6,831 nucleotides of DNA from Balneolia bacterium (lineage in GTDB: Bacteria > Bacteroidota > Rhodothermia > Balneolales > Cyclonatronaceae), in assembly GCA_003566395.1 (NCBI GenBank), contig PXDL01000276.1:1-6831 (forward strand), in the 5' to 3' direction. Under the pieces are notes generated by a model that did not search any database, was not told the origin of the DNA, and worked only from the letters and a program-made list of their open reading frames with translations. Below are positions 6,681 to 6,831 of this stretch, piece after piece; position 1 is the first letter of the stretch; every line of letters starts with the position of its first letter. The position numbers and the translations under genes were made by a program.

Positions 6681-6730
6681 CAATTGGGTAGGATACAAAT
6701 AAAGGATTTAGAGCTTGATTCAGAAATCTT

Positions 6731-6756
6731 TTACCTTTTGTGCGGACAAAAGGTAA
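6731..6756. repeat. Perfect 11-bp hairpin in repeat-like intergenic sequence at the window edge
   Basis: TTACCTTTTGT (6731-6741) pairs perfectly with ACAAAAGGTAA (6746-6756) around a GCGG tetraloop. AACCAAAAACCGCCGGGC and then an AT-rich stretch run to the window end. There is no T-run on either strand, so it does not look like a terminator. From memory, AAAAGGTAACCAAAAA-type segments next to such hairpins recur between genes in many Bacteroidota genomes, so this may be one copy of a dispersed repeat. A frame is open from 6719 to 6831 but has no start codon. Apart from this hairpin I see nothing definable in 6686-6831. Confidence 0.45.
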
Positions 6757-6831
6757 CCAAAAACCGCCGGGCTGGGAAAAAAATTTAGCTAAAGCGTACT
6801 ACGTTCCGCTAAAAGAAACCAAAGCTCCACA

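Larger units (their letters stand above)
6371..6685. repeat. 11-bp perfect inverted repeat bracketing the GxxExxY remnant
   Basis: AATTGTTAGTT at 6371-6381 is the exact reverse complement of AACTAACAATT at 6675-6685. The left arm begins one base after the amylase TAG. The right arm covers the apparent original TAA stop of the decayed gene. Pairing does not extend beyond 11 bp on either side. The arms could be insertion-element or mobility ends, or a chance match; no target-site duplication is obvious. Confidence 0.45.

Overview
The window reads like an accessory carbohydrate-use locus from the Bacteroidota/Rhodothermota side of the tree (Balneolales- or Rhodothermales-like). This is inferred from two proteins ending in type IX secretion (T9SS) type A sorting domains with the QNYPNPFNPTT motif, from a beta-barrel C-terminus ending in Phe, and from mixed use of Shine-Dalgarno and A-rich leaders. 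All supported genes are on the + strand.

Layout: (1) 2-121, the last 39 codons of an outer-membrane beta-barrel protein, possibly PorV/PorQ-like. (2) 201-2303, a secreted 700-residue protein of four tandem beta-sandwich modules plus a T9SS domain; one module carries a VPGAFNSW motif like that of starch/glycogen-binding folds. A strong intrinsic terminator follows at 2331-2369. (3) 2394-3425, a LacI-family regulator with a TTG start. (4) 3487-6369, a secreted multidomain GH13 alpha-amylase-family enzyme with all catalytic residues intact and a T9SS sorting domain. A 20-bp dyad with a central CG lies at 3434-3453 between the regulator and the amylase and is a good candidate operator. (5) 6370-6831, a decayed zone: a frameshifted remnant of a GxxExxY-family gene (about 6380-6680), which contains the likely amylase terminator and is bounded by an 11-bp inverted repeat, followed by a perfect 11-bp hairpin in repeat-like sequence that runs to the window edge.

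Taken together (inference), the locus encodes surface starch or alpha-glucan use. A non-catalytic glycan-binding protein and an amylase are both exported by T9SS and displayed on the cell surface, under an adjacent LacI-type sugar-responsive regulator. Organisationally it resembles a Sus-like system with T9SS cargo in place of SusE/F/G lipoproteins; no SusC/SusD pair is visible here. I found no CRISPR array, tRNA, rRNA or intact mobile element.
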